Source of the DNA: Porticoccus sp.
GTDB lineage: Bacteria; Pseudomonadota; Gammaproteobacteria; Pseudomonadales; Porticoccaceae
DNA: 24,876 nucleotides
NCBI GenBank assembly: GCA_023263825.1
Contig: JALQUJ010000108.1
Location: 1 to 24,876 of the forward strand
Direction: 5' to 3'
Below are positions 15,663 to 24,172 of this stretch, in pieces. A model generated the notes under the pieces. The model had not been told where the DNA came from. It made no database searches and was given only the letters and a program-made list of their open reading frames with translations. Positions within the stretch are counted from its first letter, which is position 1, and each line of letters begins with the position of its first letter. A program made the position numbers and the translations under genes.

Positions 15663-16244
15663 ATGCTAAATATTACCATTACAGAATCGGCTCAAAAATA
15701 TCTTGCAGACTTGCTTGCAAAGCAAGAAACAGAGGGCATAGGTATTCGAATGTTTGTTTCTGATCCAGGCACACCCAAAGCGGAAACATGTATTGCATAT
15801 TGTCGCCCTGGTGAAGAGGAAGATGACGATACCATTATGGAAATGGATGGGTTTAAAGCTTATTTCGGTCAACGCAGCTTACCTTTTCTAGAAGATGCAA
15901 AAGTTGATTATGCCGATGATAAGTTTGGTGGTCAGCTGACGATACGAGCGCCAAATTCTCGTATGCCCAATGTTAATGATGACAGTCCGATTGAAGATAA
16001 AATCAATTATGTGCTCTATAACGATGTAAATCCTGGTTTGGCTGCCCATGGTGGAATGATTAGCCTTGAGGGTGTAGAGAATGGTATCGCTATTTTGCGG
16101 TTTGGCGGAGGCTGTCAGGGTTGCGGTCAAGCTGATGTCACATTAAAAGAAGGAGTAGAGAAAACCATGCTCGAAAAAATTCCTGAACTGAAAGGTATCA
16201 GGGATGTCACAGACCATTCAGATCGGAGTCAGGCATATATATAA
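15663..16244 (+). CDS. nfuA: Fe/S biogenesis protein NfuA
   Basis: NfuA carries a 4Fe-4S cluster to target enzymes and protects maturation under oxidative stress and iron starvation. The 193-residue protein has a degenerate A-type domain at the N-terminus (about 1-95, including FVSDPGTPKAETCIAYC) and a Nfu domain at about 105-193. The Nfu domain carries the cluster-binding pair Cys151 and Cys154 in FGGGCQGCGQADVTLKEG. This architecture and length match E. coli NfuA (191 residues). The start ATG at 15663 follows TAGG about 8 bases upstream. It is divergent from metH, with an IscR-type operator in the promoter. Candidate clients in this window are the 4Fe-4S enzyme CysI and, if complete, the AddB-like nuclease (inference). 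Confidence 0.96.
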   Translation: MLNITITESAQKYLADLLAKQETEGIGIRMFVSDPGTPKAETCIAYCRPGEEEDDDTIMEMDGFKAYFGQRSLPFLEDAKVDYADDKFGGQLTIRAPNSRMPNVNDDSPIEDKINYVLYNDVNPGLAAHGGMISLEGVENGIAILRFGGGCQGCGQADVTLKEGVEKTMLEKIPELKGIRDVTDHSDRSQAYI

Positions 16245-16457
16245 TTTTTGTTTACGTTATTGTTACCCATTGTGATTGGATAATGGCCAAGAGACATATA
16301 GTCTAGAAAAATATGGTTAGTGATTTGTTGTAGAGGTGGTTTGATGCCGCTGTGATGAGAAATGTGATGAAAAGAGGCGAGATCAAAATTTTTGCCTACA
16401 CTCAATAACACAGATCGTAAACCCCATGTTAAAGAACAGTCCAACAAGGAGGAGCTG

Positions 16458-17086
16458 ATGGCCAGACCGATACAATTTGATCGTGATGATGTTTTGAATA
16501 AAGCTTTAGGATTGTTCTGGTCTGATGGCTATAAAGCCAGCTCCGTAAGTCGATTGTTAAATGTGATGGGGCTAAACAGGGGTAGCTTGTACTCTTCTTT
16601 TAGTGATAAGCGTACGCTTTTTAAAGAGGTGTTAGATTTTTACTTTCGGCGTATTTCTTTAATACTATTAAAGCCTAATTTGATCGAAGTTGATGACCCG
16701 GCTGAATCTATCCGAGGTTTTTTTACCAGGCGTTACTTTATGAAAATTCTAAGGTTCTTTCCCGGGGATGCTTCTTGTTCAATACCGTCTCAGAATTAAG
16801 TAACACACAGCCAGATTTAGCCAAAGGTGCAAATGACTATTTATTTAAAATTAGAAAGATGTTTACCCATCGTATCGAAGAAGCAAAAGTAATGGGTTTA
16901 GTTAAAAACTGTGATGATTCAAATGACAGCTCAAGTAATAATTTTAGTGACAGTTCAGAAGCTCAAGCCAATTATTTAATGGGTGTTCTGGCAGGTTTAA
17001 GAATTCAATGCAAGATGGGTCTGGATCGGGTCGAACTTAAGAGGCCCATAGATAGGGCTTTAGACAGTATCTTTATAAAAGCTTAA
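16458..17086 (+). pseudogene. TetR/AcrR family regulator split by a one-base frameshift
   Basis: Frame 1 from ATG 16458 (AAGGAGG ribosome binding site at 16447-16453) encodes an intact TetR DNA-binding domain. The helix-turn-helix lies at about residues 24-47, with GYKASSVSRLLNVMGLNRGS, then LYSSFSDKRTLF. After IRGFF this frame degenerates and stops at 16799. The frame that is +2 relative to it reads QALLYENSKVLSRGCFLFN directly downstream, a normal TetR ligand-domain start (GCxLxNT), and stays open to 17086. The frames meet at a run of seven T (16718-16724). Eight T would restore IRGFFYQALLYENS and give a 209-residue protein, the usual family length. This may be a real mutation, a homopolymer sequencing error or transcriptional slippage. 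The frame-1 product alone would be 113 residues. The target genes are unknown. Confidence 0.85.
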
Positions 17087-17106
17087 ATTTATTGTCTTAT
17101 ATATAA

Positions 17107-17142
17107 CATTAAAAAACGGGCATAACTGCCCGTTTTTTAATG
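17107..17142. terminator. Bidirectional intrinsic terminator between the tetR gene and aroF
   Basis: CATTAAAAAACGGGC (17107-17121) pairs perfectly with GCCCGTTTTTTAATG (17128-17142), a 15-bp stem with a 6-base loop. T runs on both strands suit the two convergent genes. Confidence 0.93.
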
Positions 17143-17158
17143 ATTTATTTTCCATTTA

Positions 17159-18226
17159 TCAAGTTCTTTTGGGTAAAACCTCTTTCAGCTTCTCAGACAT
17201 ATCTCGTAACGATCTCTCTGTTGTTTTCCAGTCTATACAGGCATCTGTAATAGATACACCGTATTCCAGGTCATCAAGATTTGGTGTGATTTTTTGATTT
17301 CCAGGCCTAAGGTTACTTTCAACCATAATACCGATAATCGATTTATTGCCTTCAAGGATCTGATTAGTCACATTTTCCATGACCAGGGGTTGTAGGTCAT
17401 GGTCTTTGTTGGAGTTAGCATGACTACAATCAACCATAATGTTTGTTGGTATCCCGGCATCTTTGAGCTGTTGTTCAGCGAGGGAAACGCTAACAGAGTC
17501 ATAGTTTGGTTTACCATCACCGCCACGGAGCACAACATGGGCATAGGGATTTCCCGCCGTGGTTATAATAGAAACACTACCTTCAGAATTGATACCCAGG
17601 AAGCGGTGTGGGCTTGCCACGGACTGTAATGCATTAATAGCGACAGTTAAGCTGCCATCGGTTCCATTTTTAAAGCCAACGGCGGATGAAAGCCCTGATG
17701 CCATTTCCCTGTGGGTTTGGGATTCGGTTGTTCGAGCACCTACAGCAGACCAGGAGATCAAGTCTTGCATATACTGGGGAGAGATTGGGTCCAATGCTTC
17801 GGTTGCTGTGGGCAGCCCCAGTTCAGCAATATCCAGTAATAATTGGCGGCCCACATGGAGTCCATCGGTGATTTTAAATGAATCATTGAGGTAAGGATCA
17901 TTTATAAGCCCTTTCCAACCCGTGGTAGTTCTGGGCTTTTCAAAGTAGACACGCATGACTACATAAAGAGTGTCGCTTACTTCTTCGGCAATGGTTTTTA
18001 GTCGTTTGGCATAGTCTTTTGCAGCGTCTACATCATGAATCGAACAGGGGCCAACAACAACGAGAATGCGATGGTCTTTCCCGTCGAGAATATTCTCGAT
18101 GGTGGTTCTGCCTTCTGTAACCGTTTTACGTGCGGTTTCGCTTACCGGAATTTCTTCTTTAAGTGCTTTGGGCGTTATCAACACATCCTGTGAACGGACG
18201 TTGATATTTTCAACAGCTTGAGTCAT
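17159..18226 (-). CDS. aroF: 3-deoxy-7-phosphoheptulonate (DAHP) synthase, class I, AroF-type
   Basis: This enzyme condenses phosphoenolpyruvate and erythrose 4-phosphate, the first step of aromatic amino acid synthesis. The 355-residue protein has the class I landmarks VVVGPCSIHD, MRVYFEKPRTTTGWKGLIND, ATEALDP, GARTTESQTHREMASGLS, VGFKNGTDGS and DCSHANSNKDH. Among the three E. coli isozymes it looks closest to AroF (tyrosine-sensitive). Shared AroF features are ATEALDPxSPQY, HRFLGIN and the MVDCSHxNSNKD segment. Feedback specificity is an inference. The frame extends to 18307, but upstream codons reach into the probable promoter. ATG 18226 (MTQAVENINVRSQDVLITP) matches the AroF N-terminus; ATG 18253 is a possible alternative. 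It is convergent with the tetR gene behind a shared terminator. Confidence 0.93.
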   Translation of the reverse strand: MTQAVENINVRSQDVLITPKALKEEIPVSETARKTVTEGRTTIENILDGKDHRILVVVGPCSIHDVDAAKDYAKRLKTIAEEVSDTLYVVMRVYFEKPRTTTGWKGLINDPYLNDSFKITDGLHVGRQLLLDIAELGLPTATEALDPISPQYMQDLISWSAVGARTTESQTHREMASGLSSAVGFKNGTDGSLTVAINALQSVASPHRFLGINSEGSVSIITTAGNPYAHVVLRGGDGKPNYDSVSVSLAEQQLKDAGIPTNIMVDCSHANSNKDHDLQPLVMENVTNQILEGNKSIIGIMVESNLRPGNQKITPNLDDLEYGVSITDACIDWKTTERSLRDMSEKLKEVLPKRT

Positions 18227-18306
18227 GTACTTACCATGTTCATAAATATTCATTAATAGGTGTGCCCAAAATTCAGGGATTAGCCCAGAACTCTGGCAAA
18301 GGGGCA

Positions 18307-18312
18307 ATTCTA
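18307..18312 (-). promoter_or_regulatory. Putative -10 box of the aroF promoter
   Basis: Minus-strand TAGAAT at 18307-18312 is followed by TGCCCC, as at cysI and metH. A transcription start near 18300 leaves about 75 bases before ATG 18226 and argues against the longer reading frame that begins at 18307. The -35 region is weak (TGCCCA at 18-base spacing), and I see no TyrR box. Confidence 0.5.
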
Positions 18313-18410
18313 CATGAAAACAGGGTGTTTTGGGCAGTGATTAGACTTCACTAGAGCTTCTGATCAGCCTTAATACATCAATATTTGGAAGTTTGAGCAG
18401 CAATAGGTGA

Positions 18411-21400
18411 TCAGATTATTACAAGATGGCTAATTAATGGGAAATACAATGCGGTTTTAACCGGGTAATTTCCCATTTGCTCAAAAAGCTTGGCGTAGTG
18501 TTCTAACTGCTCACGATAGAGGGTGATTTCTCGCTGAATAAAGCTTTCCAGTGATTCTTCTGCGATGGGTTCGGCTGTTTTATAATCGATAATCCACTGG
18601 GTGCCTTCGGAGATAAAGCAGCGATCTACAACAGCAGTTTTTGGCTGTCCATTTGCTCCAATATAGCCGATTTTATATTCACAGAGGCTGTCTTGATGAC
18701 TATCGCTAAGTAGCCAATTTGCCGTTTCATCATTAAGACAATTTTTAATACCCCTTTGTATGAGAGTCAGAGGTTCCTCTAATTCAGATACACCCAGTTG
18801 TTGAAGTTGAATTTTCCAGAAGGGCTGTCTATTTATAATAGTGGTTTCGGTCCAGTTTTCGATTCCTTCCTGTACCATTTGTTGTAATACACGATGCAGC
18901 ACGGTGCCTGTATGGCGTGAAACAGTATTTAATTCAGATAAGTTTTTTTGTAGCTGTTCTGGTCGTTCACCTGGCCCTTTTGTTGTCAGGTCTTTATTAG
19001 CTATCAAATCATCCGGTTTATTTGAGTCCCCATTAAACTGCCAATGACAAGGGAGTCGATAGATATGATTTAGGGAAGGTACAGCTTTTTCTATACTGCC
19101 GCCTTTTTCTCTATGTTGTGCTAATTCGCTATTAGTTGTTTGGAAATAGTGTGATCTCAAACTTTGAGATTGAATACTGCTTTTAGGGTTACCTGTTTCT
19201 GCTGGATGCGTTGAGCTTAATACAGGCCATAGGCTTTCCAGCATGCTGTTGGCTGTCGGTTTTTTATCTTTGCCGATGTTGTAAGTGAGGTGAAGCTTTT
19301 TGATAGCTCGGGTACAGCCAACGTAGAGAACACGTGATTTTTCAAGCTGCCCTTTTAGTTTTTGCTCGCGCTGAAGATAGCGAAACAGCGGATCTGTTTC
19401 CTGGCCTGCCCGTTCCAGGGGGCCAATAATTAATTGGTTCTGTCCATATTGCCCGACACGCTCTTGCCATAGCATTAATTGTTTGTCATCGCTCCGAGGT
19501 TTTCTATTTAGGCCGGGGATAATGACTGTGTCGAATTCCAACCCTTTGGCTTTGTGGATGGTCATTACATGGAGATTCGGGTCAGCCAATACATCAGGTT
19601 TGGCATAAAGGGATTGCACCGCCTTTTCAAAACTGGGCCAGTCTTCTAAGCTCCCACAAGAGTCGTGTTGTTCCAGCAAATCGAAGTACTGTTGGCATTG
19701 ATTTAGTTCTGTATCAGATTGCAGGGCAGCCGCACCACCTACAGAAATCCATAGGCCTTCAATCCAGCTTCTCAGAGTTTTTCGATAACGTTGCTCCCAA
19801 GCCAATTTTAATTGATGACTTACCCTGTTGAGTATTTGTTGCCCAGAGGTAGATATGCCTGGAATCTGTCTGTGGTTAAAAATATTTAGTAATAGCAGTG
19901 GATAACGATCAGTCTTTGGTTGTTGATCTTCTTCCTTGAGTTTGTAATTGGCCAGTTGAAACAGGTCCTTGAGGTCTAATCCGCACCAGGGTGCACGGAG
20001 TATGGATAGCCAGGCAATGCGGTCAGCCGGCGAAAGCAGTGCACGAGTCAGTGACATTAAATCAATCACGGGCATGCGTTTTCCCAGTGGATCAATATCT
20101 ATCGCTTGCCAGCGGCATCCCTTTTCGCGAAGTGCTTCTAGAATATCCGTTAAATGGGTGCGGTTCCTGACGAGAATGGCAATAGAGCCTTCGGGGTCAT
20201 CCTTGCGGGCCTGTTCGACCAGTTCCGTTACATGTTCTGCTTCAGCCTTCAGATCTGGGTAATCAACAAAGGCATCCACAGTGACGGCTTCTGTGGGTAA
20301 CGCAGGGTGATGGGGTATTGCAGGACTATAGCTCACGGCGCCCCGGCTGATATTGTCACAGGGTGGAAAGACTTGGGTAAATGCACTGTTGACCCAATCG
20401 ATGATAGCCGCTTGAGAGCGGAAGTTGACCTGGAGGTCCAGTGGCTCTAGCTGAATATTGCCCAATAGCAAACTGCGGGCTTCTAGGAATAAACCCACAT
20501 TGGCATTGCGAAACCCATAGAGGGATTGCATGGCATCGCCCACGATAAATAGACTGCGCCCATCGTTGGTTTGCCAACCAGCGGTTAAGCGTCTGAGTAA
20601 ATCAAATTGTACCGAGGATGTGTCCTGAAATTCATCGGTAAGAATGTGGGTAATTTGATAGTCCAGTTTTAATGCCAGGTCTGTGGGTTCTTCTTCGGAC
20701 CCAAGAGCACGCAAGGCTGCGAGGGCCACTTCGGTAAAATCACAAACCTTCTTTTGCTGAAATAAAAGGCTTAGTGCTGCACTTAGGGCAGGAAGTAACA
20801 GTGTCAATGCATCGAGAACTTGCCATTGATCATCGTCGTACTTGGCAGTAGGTAAATAGCGAATATCCGTTAAAACATCTAATAGCCCAGGGATAGCTTG
20901 AAGTTCAGCGATGACCGCTGTCATGGTTTCTTTTTGTGCTTTAGCCTGACTCTTGTCTCCATCGAGTGTTTCTGTGGGGAAACCGCCATTTTTATCTAAT
21001 TGTTTTCGCCATTCATCCTTGGCGGTCATTAGAAGCTCACAAAGGCCCTCCCATTGTGGAAATTCAGTTGCTTTGGCTGCGGGTAGTGAGGTTATCCCAA
21101 GGCAATTTTTTATAGGAGAATTTTGTTTGGTGGCAGGGAGTTGGTTGGCTGCGTAATCCGCTAAAAGGGCGAGATCACTACCCGTTGATGCTAGTAGTTC
21201 GCCTGCATTACTCAGGGTTTCTTCGATAACCTGATTGAGAAAGCCCTCAAGGTAATCTCTTGCTCCTCGTGACTGATACAACTGCCCCAACCACTGTTCC
21301 CGTTTAGATAGTAGGTTAATCAGTAATTGCTCGAGTTTGTTGAGATCATTATCCAGATGTTGTAGCAATGTGCTGATGGCTAGTCCTAGTGGACTTTGTT

Positions 21401-21905
21401 GTTCCAGCGTTGGTAATAGAAAAGTTGTGATGGCTTCTCGGTAAATAGGTGTTGGGTCGTCCAGGGGCTCTGAATAGTCACCAAAACGGCTTTCTATAGC
21501 TAGTTGTTGTGCCAGATTTAAGCAAAAACTATCGATGGTTTGGATTCGAAGGCGGTTTGGGTTGTTTAGTAATTGCCACTGTTTTTCTCTATCTCGGGTT
21601 AATACATTTTGGGCAAGGTCGTGGGTTAGTTTTTGATGGCTGCTGCTTTTATCCTGGAAATGATTGTTTTCAGTTTTATTATTGGCTTGGGTTAGTGCTT
21701 GCAGAATTCGTTGCTGCATTTCACCCGCAGCTTTTCGGGTAAATGTCATACAGAGTATTTCTTCAGGCCTCTCCACAATAGCCAGTAATTTCAATACTCT
21801 TTGAATAAGCAGCTCTGTTTTACCCGAACCGGCCGGTGCAGACACGGCAAAGGAGCGGTTGGGGGTGAGAGCTAACTCTCGAGTCGACGCATCTGCCAAT
21901 GTCAT
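18411..21905 (-). CDS. AddA-like UvrD/RecB-family helicase-nuclease
   Basis: This 1164-residue protein is a superfamily 1A ATP-dependent helicase with a C-terminal PD-(D/E)XK nuclease, the arrangement of AddA and RecB in double-strand break processing. Helicase motifs in order are Walker A APAGSGKT (Lys29), motif Ia MTFTRKAAGEM (53-63), the Walker B region ILTDEFQDTS (421-430), VGDAMQSLYGFRNAN (455-469), LQVNFRSQ (491-498), HVMTIHKAKGLEFDTV and RVLYVGCTRA. The nuclease core is QWIIDYKTAEP near the C-terminus. Its start overlaps the stop of the AddB-like ORF by 4 bases (ATGA), so the two form one operon. The pairing with a RecB-family nuclease partner supports an AddAB-type enzyme rather than RecBCD, for which no recC or recD is seen. 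I leave the symbol empty because related unnamed pairs exist in Proteobacteria. Confidence 0.9.
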   Translation of the reverse strand: MTLADASTRELALTPNRSFAVSAPAGSGKTELLIQRVLKLLAIVERPEEILCMTFTRKAAGEMQQRILQALTQANNKTENNHFQDKSSSHQKLTHDLAQNVLTRDREKQWQLLNNPNRLRIQTIDSFCLNLAQQLAIESRFGDYSEPLDDPTPIYREAITTFLLPTLEQQSPLGLAISTLLQHLDNDLNKLEQLLINLLSKREQWLGQLYQSRGARDYLEGFLNQVIEETLSNAGELLASTGSDLALLADYAANQLPATKQNSPIKNCLGITSLPAAKATEFPQWEGLCELLMTAKDEWRKQLDKNGGFPTETLDGDKSQAKAQKETMTAVIAELQAIPGLLDVLTDIRYLPTAKYDDDQWQVLDALTLLLPALSAALSLLFQQKKVCDFTEVALAALRALGSEEEPTDLALKLDYQITHILTDEFQDTSSVQFDLLRRLTAGWQTNDGRSLFIVGDAMQSLYGFRNANVGLFLEARSLLLGNIQLEPLDLQVNFRSQAAIIDWVNSAFTQVFPPCDNISRGAVSYSPAIPHHPALPTEAVTVDAFVDYPDLKAEAEHVTELVEQARKDDPEGSIAILVRNRTHLTDILEALREKGCRWQAIDIDPLGKRMPVIDLMSLTRALLSPADRIAWLSILRAPWCGLDLKDLFQLANYKLKEEDQQPKTDRYPLLLLNIFNHRQIPGISTSGQQILNRVSHQLKLAWEQRYRKTLRSWIEGLWISVGGAAALQSDTELNQCQQYFDLLEQHDSCGSLEDWPSFEKAVQSLYAKPDVLADPNLHVMTIHKAKGLEFDTVIIPGLNRKPRSDDKQLMLWQERVGQYGQNQLIIGPLERAGQETDPLFRYLQREQKLKGQLEKSRVLYVGCTRAIKKLHLTYNIGKDKKPTANSMLESLWPVLSSTHPAETGNPKSSIQSQSLRSHYFQTTNSELAQHREKGGSIEKAVPSLNHIYRLPCHWQFNGDSNKPDDLIANKDLTTKGPGERPEQLQKNLSELNTVSRHTGTVLHRVLQQMVQEGIENWTETTIINRQPFWKIQLQQLGVSELEEPLTLIQRGIKNCLNDETANWLLSDSHQDSLCEYKIGYIGANGQPKTAVVDRCFISEGTQWIIDYKTAEPIAEESLESFIQREITLYREQLEHYAKLFEQMGNYPVKTALYFPLISHLVII

Positions 21906-23617
21906 TGGTCTACGCCCTTATTTTCAGTCATTGCTGATAACTCTGCCAAACGGTTTAGGGGTTCTAGTTCTTGTTGGTATTGCATCTCCGTTGGTTTAAA
22001 TAATTTAACGGCGGCATAACCTTGCTTAAATTCGTCAGCCAGTTCAGTAAGAGCTTGATGCCATTGTTTCAGTAGCTCATCCCAGCTCTCTGGTTCAGCT
22101 TTTTTGCCGGGCGATTGTTTTCCAGGGATATGAACATTGGGTAGTAGATTGGGCATCTCAGAAAATCCAACAAATTGTTGTTGTGAGACATTGATAACTG
22201 CAAAGGTAGCAGCAGCTACAGGTGATTCACTACTAAGTACATATAGGGGCAGCTGGGGTTGTTCTGGGCGATCGCTGAGCCAGCTGTTGGTATCTGCCGA
22301 ACCAGTTTTGTAGTCAATAATGATTTGTTGGCCATGATCATTGCCTTCAATGTTTACTTCATCAATACGGTCAATGATGAGTTTCAATAGTAGCCCAGCA
22401 AAGTTTGTTTCTGTGTGTTGTTCAAAAGCTATCACCTTAAATTCTGGTCGAGTCTTTTCCAGTGCGAGCCATTTTTCCAGAAGTACTACCAAGCGTTGTT
22501 GTTCAATTTTGGTAAATTCTGGGCCAAACAAATCCGGCCGGTGCTTCTTCCAGCGTTGCAGGGCCGTTATGACTACTTCATTAATCAGCTGTGTGAGGGC
22601 CTTGTCTGATAGTTCCAATAATTGCTGTTGGCATCCCAACTGTTGCCAAAGATGTTCCAGGCAATCGTGGAGTAGGGACCCTCTTTCCATCGAGGATAGA
22701 CCTAGTAAGGGGTCAGGTGGCTTTTGTGCCCCGAGTCTGTGGCGTGCAAAGGCGTTAAATGGGCAGGTTGCCTGATCTTTAAAAATACTGCTGCCACCCC
22801 TAATCTGTTCCAGTACCTGAGTTTGTTGTTCAGGTTGTTCAGTTGCCAATGTTTCTGTTGTTAATGTTAACGAGGGGCCAAATTCACAATCGACTTTTTC
22901 CAGTTTAACCCCTGGCGTTGACACTAAATCAATTGGAGAGGGAAGGGTTGTTGGGTCCACTTCAGGTAAATCAGCAATTAAGGTACTTACCTGCCTAAGC
23001 TGAGCAGTATCGAATTCGCTATAACTGAAAATCACGTTGGTAGCAGACTGCTTTAAACCAGTAATTTGAGCCTGTGCCAATTGTAATTCCCGTTCCGGTT
23101 GTGACCTCGGTGTATCGTATTTACGCTGTAAGCTAATTGGTAGCAGGGGGTTGGGGGCAATGTTCAGAGGCCAGCTGTGATTGTCCATCCCCGTCACCCA
23201 TAGATGGTCAAAGCGCAAGCTGCTGCTTTCCAATAGACCGAGTATCTGAATTGGGGCGTCCGCAGTTTCAGCTTGAAAAATACAATGATCCGTTAGTTGA
23301 CGAAGTTGCCTTAAAGCATCGTTAAGGGAAACATTCAGGTTCAATTGGTCTAGGGACAAATACTGCTCCAAAGTTCTCAACCAGTGTTGATACTGTTGGT
23401 ATTCAATACTGTCCAGAGAGCGTTGCCCTGGCCAGTTAACAACATCGTAGTTAATTTCTCGACCTTTAAAAAATACTCTTGGGTTTGCTTTTGCTATATT
23501 CATATAACATCTTAAGTAACTAATCACTTCTGTTTCATGACCACGTTTTTTAGCAGACTCATACAACCTACTTGTTGAATAAAGAGAAATATCTTGTGAT
23601 AAAATTCCAAGTCTCAT
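21902..23617 (-). CDS. Chimeric ORF: RimK N-terminus (residues 1-60) joined to the C-terminal part of an AddB-like nuclease (61-571)
   Basis: Residues 61-571 are AddB-like. NWPGQRSLDSIEYQ begins in the middle of the helicase-like domain, LLESSSLRFDHLWVTGMDN follows, CPFNAFARHRLGA is at 285-297, and the PD-(D/E)XK nuclease core is LIIDRIDEV (413-421) and IIIDYKTG (432-439). Family members are, from memory, roughly 850-900 residues or longer, so at least 300 N-terminal residues are missing. Residues 1-60 instead match the start of RimK: LGILSQDISLYS, CYMNI, then KGREINYDVV, where RimK should continue IPRIG. Base composition changes at the same point. As written the protein is unlikely to be functional in either role. 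The 4-base overlap with addA at 21902-21905 is the native end of the AddB-like gene. Confidence 0.85.
   Translation of the reverse strand: MRLGILSQDISLYSTSRLYESAKKRGHETEVISYLRCYMNIAKANPRVFFKGREINYDVVNWPGQRSLDSIEYQQYQHWLRTLEQYLSLDQLNLNVSLNDALRQLRQLTDHCIFQAETADAPIQILGLLESSSLRFDHLWVTGMDNHSWPLNIAPNPLLPISLQRKYDTPRSQPERELQLAQAQITGLKQSATNVIFSYSEFDTAQLRQVSTLIADLPEVDPTTLPSPIDLVSTPGVKLEKVDCEFGPSLTLTTETLATEQPEQQTQVLEQIRGGSSIFKDQATCPFNAFARHRLGAQKPPDPLLGLSSMERGSLLHDCLEHLWQQLGCQQQLLELSDKALTQLINEVVITALQRWKKHRPDLFGPEFTKIEQQRLVVLLEKWLALEKTRPEFKVIAFEQHTETNFAGLLLKLIIDRIDEVNIEGNDHGQQIIIDYKTGSADTNSWLSDRPEQPQLPLYVLSSESPVAAATFAVINVSQQQFVGFSEMPNLLPNVHIPGKQSPGKKAEPESWDELLKQWHQALTELADEFKQGYAAVKLFKPTEMQYQQELEPLNRLAELSAMTENKGVDQ
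23432..23440. other. Junction between two unlike DNA segments
   Basis: Homology switches from AddB to RimK between codons 60 and 62 of the chimeric ORF. By hand count, 20 of 40 bases at 23401-23440 are G or C, against 6 of 20 at 23441-23460 and 17 of 60 at 23461-23520. The low-GC character continues to the window end. I see no insertion sequence, tRNA or target-site duplication at the join. Confidence 0.85.
23438..23617 (-). pseudogene. rimK: Truncated RimK (ribosomal protein S6 glutamate ligase) N-terminus
   Basis: The 60 codons from ATG 23617 correspond to the N-terminal domain of RimK, an ATP-grasp ligase that adds glutamate residues to ribosomal protein S6. The pattern ILSxDxxLYSxxRLxExAxxRGH, CYMNI and the YKG-like FKGRE segment align with E. 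coli RimK without gaps. The ATP-grasp domain (about 230 residues) is absent. The start overlaps the stop of the preceding protease gene as ATGA, showing that the operon is intact on this side and that the break lies at codon 60-62. Confidence 0.85.
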
Positions 23618-24063
23618 TTATTACCACTTTCATTTTTATCAGTAAGAAAGCTAATTGATGGGTTTACAATCCATCTTCGACCTAATGCTTTTCTGCCAAT
23701 TAACATTGTGTAGTCCATTGTTTTTCTATCCGTCAAAGTCAACTCAATATTTTTTCTGATTCCATCTAAAACCATAGGAGTCTTTACAACTGGTCTTTTT
23801 TCAACTACACCATCCGAACTTTTAATTTTCTTGTATCCATGAAGTTCACAAGTAACTTTCCTCAATGTGTTCTTATTTTTTTTAATTTTAAATGTGACAA
23901 ATTTTGATTTGTCTTTAGATGTGATTTTAATTTCAGAGGCATGAATTGATGAAAGGTTTGCACCAGTATCAATTTTTGCAACAACATTATCAACTTTTAA
24001 TTCTGTTAAAGAAACGTATTCTCTCCAACCAATGATTCTTTTTTTTGACTTTTTCTTTGCCAA
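23614..24063 (-). CDS. Retropepsin-like 'ATP-dependent zinc protease' family protein, RimK partner
   Basis: The 149-residue protein belongs to the family annotated as ATP-dependent zinc protease (PF05618). Structurally it resembles retroviral aspartic proteases, and it is frequently encoded next to rimK. The core is IGWREYVSLTELKV, then AKIDTGANLSSIHA with the Asp32-Thr33-Gly34 triad. LIGRKALGRRWIVNPSISF follows near the C-terminus (the second hairpin of the fold). Despite the family name I see no zinc-binding HExxH. The N-terminus is lysine-rich (MAKKKSKKR). It overlaps rimK by 4 bases, so the two are co-translated. Composition is AT-rich with many AAA, AAT and ATT codons, unlike genes left of 23437. 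Its role could be processing in the RimK glutamylation system (inference). Confidence 0.85.
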   Translation of the reverse strand: MAKKKSKKRIIGWREYVSLTELKVDNVVAKIDTGANLSSIHASEIKITSKDKSKFVTFKIKKNKNTLRKVTCELHGYKKIKSSDGVVEKRPVVKTPMVLDGIRKNIELTLTDRKTMDYTMLIGRKALGRRWIVNPSISFLTDKNESGNK

Positions 24064-24172
24064 GTTTATAAAACCACATAAAACATCAAGACACTAATAA
24101 AAACTAGTACGAGATGAAGATAAATTACTGGAAGCATAAAAAAATGATAATTAAGTTTTAAAAAGAAACAAA

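Noticed and set aside
18227..18307. N-terminal extension of the DAHP synthase to 382 residues
   Set aside because: The extra codons reach the proposed promoter -10 box and do not resemble any AroF/G/H N-terminus.
21902..23617. A novel RimK-nuclease fusion enzyme acting as a new defence or repair system
   Set aside because: Both partners are truncated in ways that remove catalytic or structural domains, and base composition changes at the join, so an artificial or accidental fusion is far more likely than a functional one.
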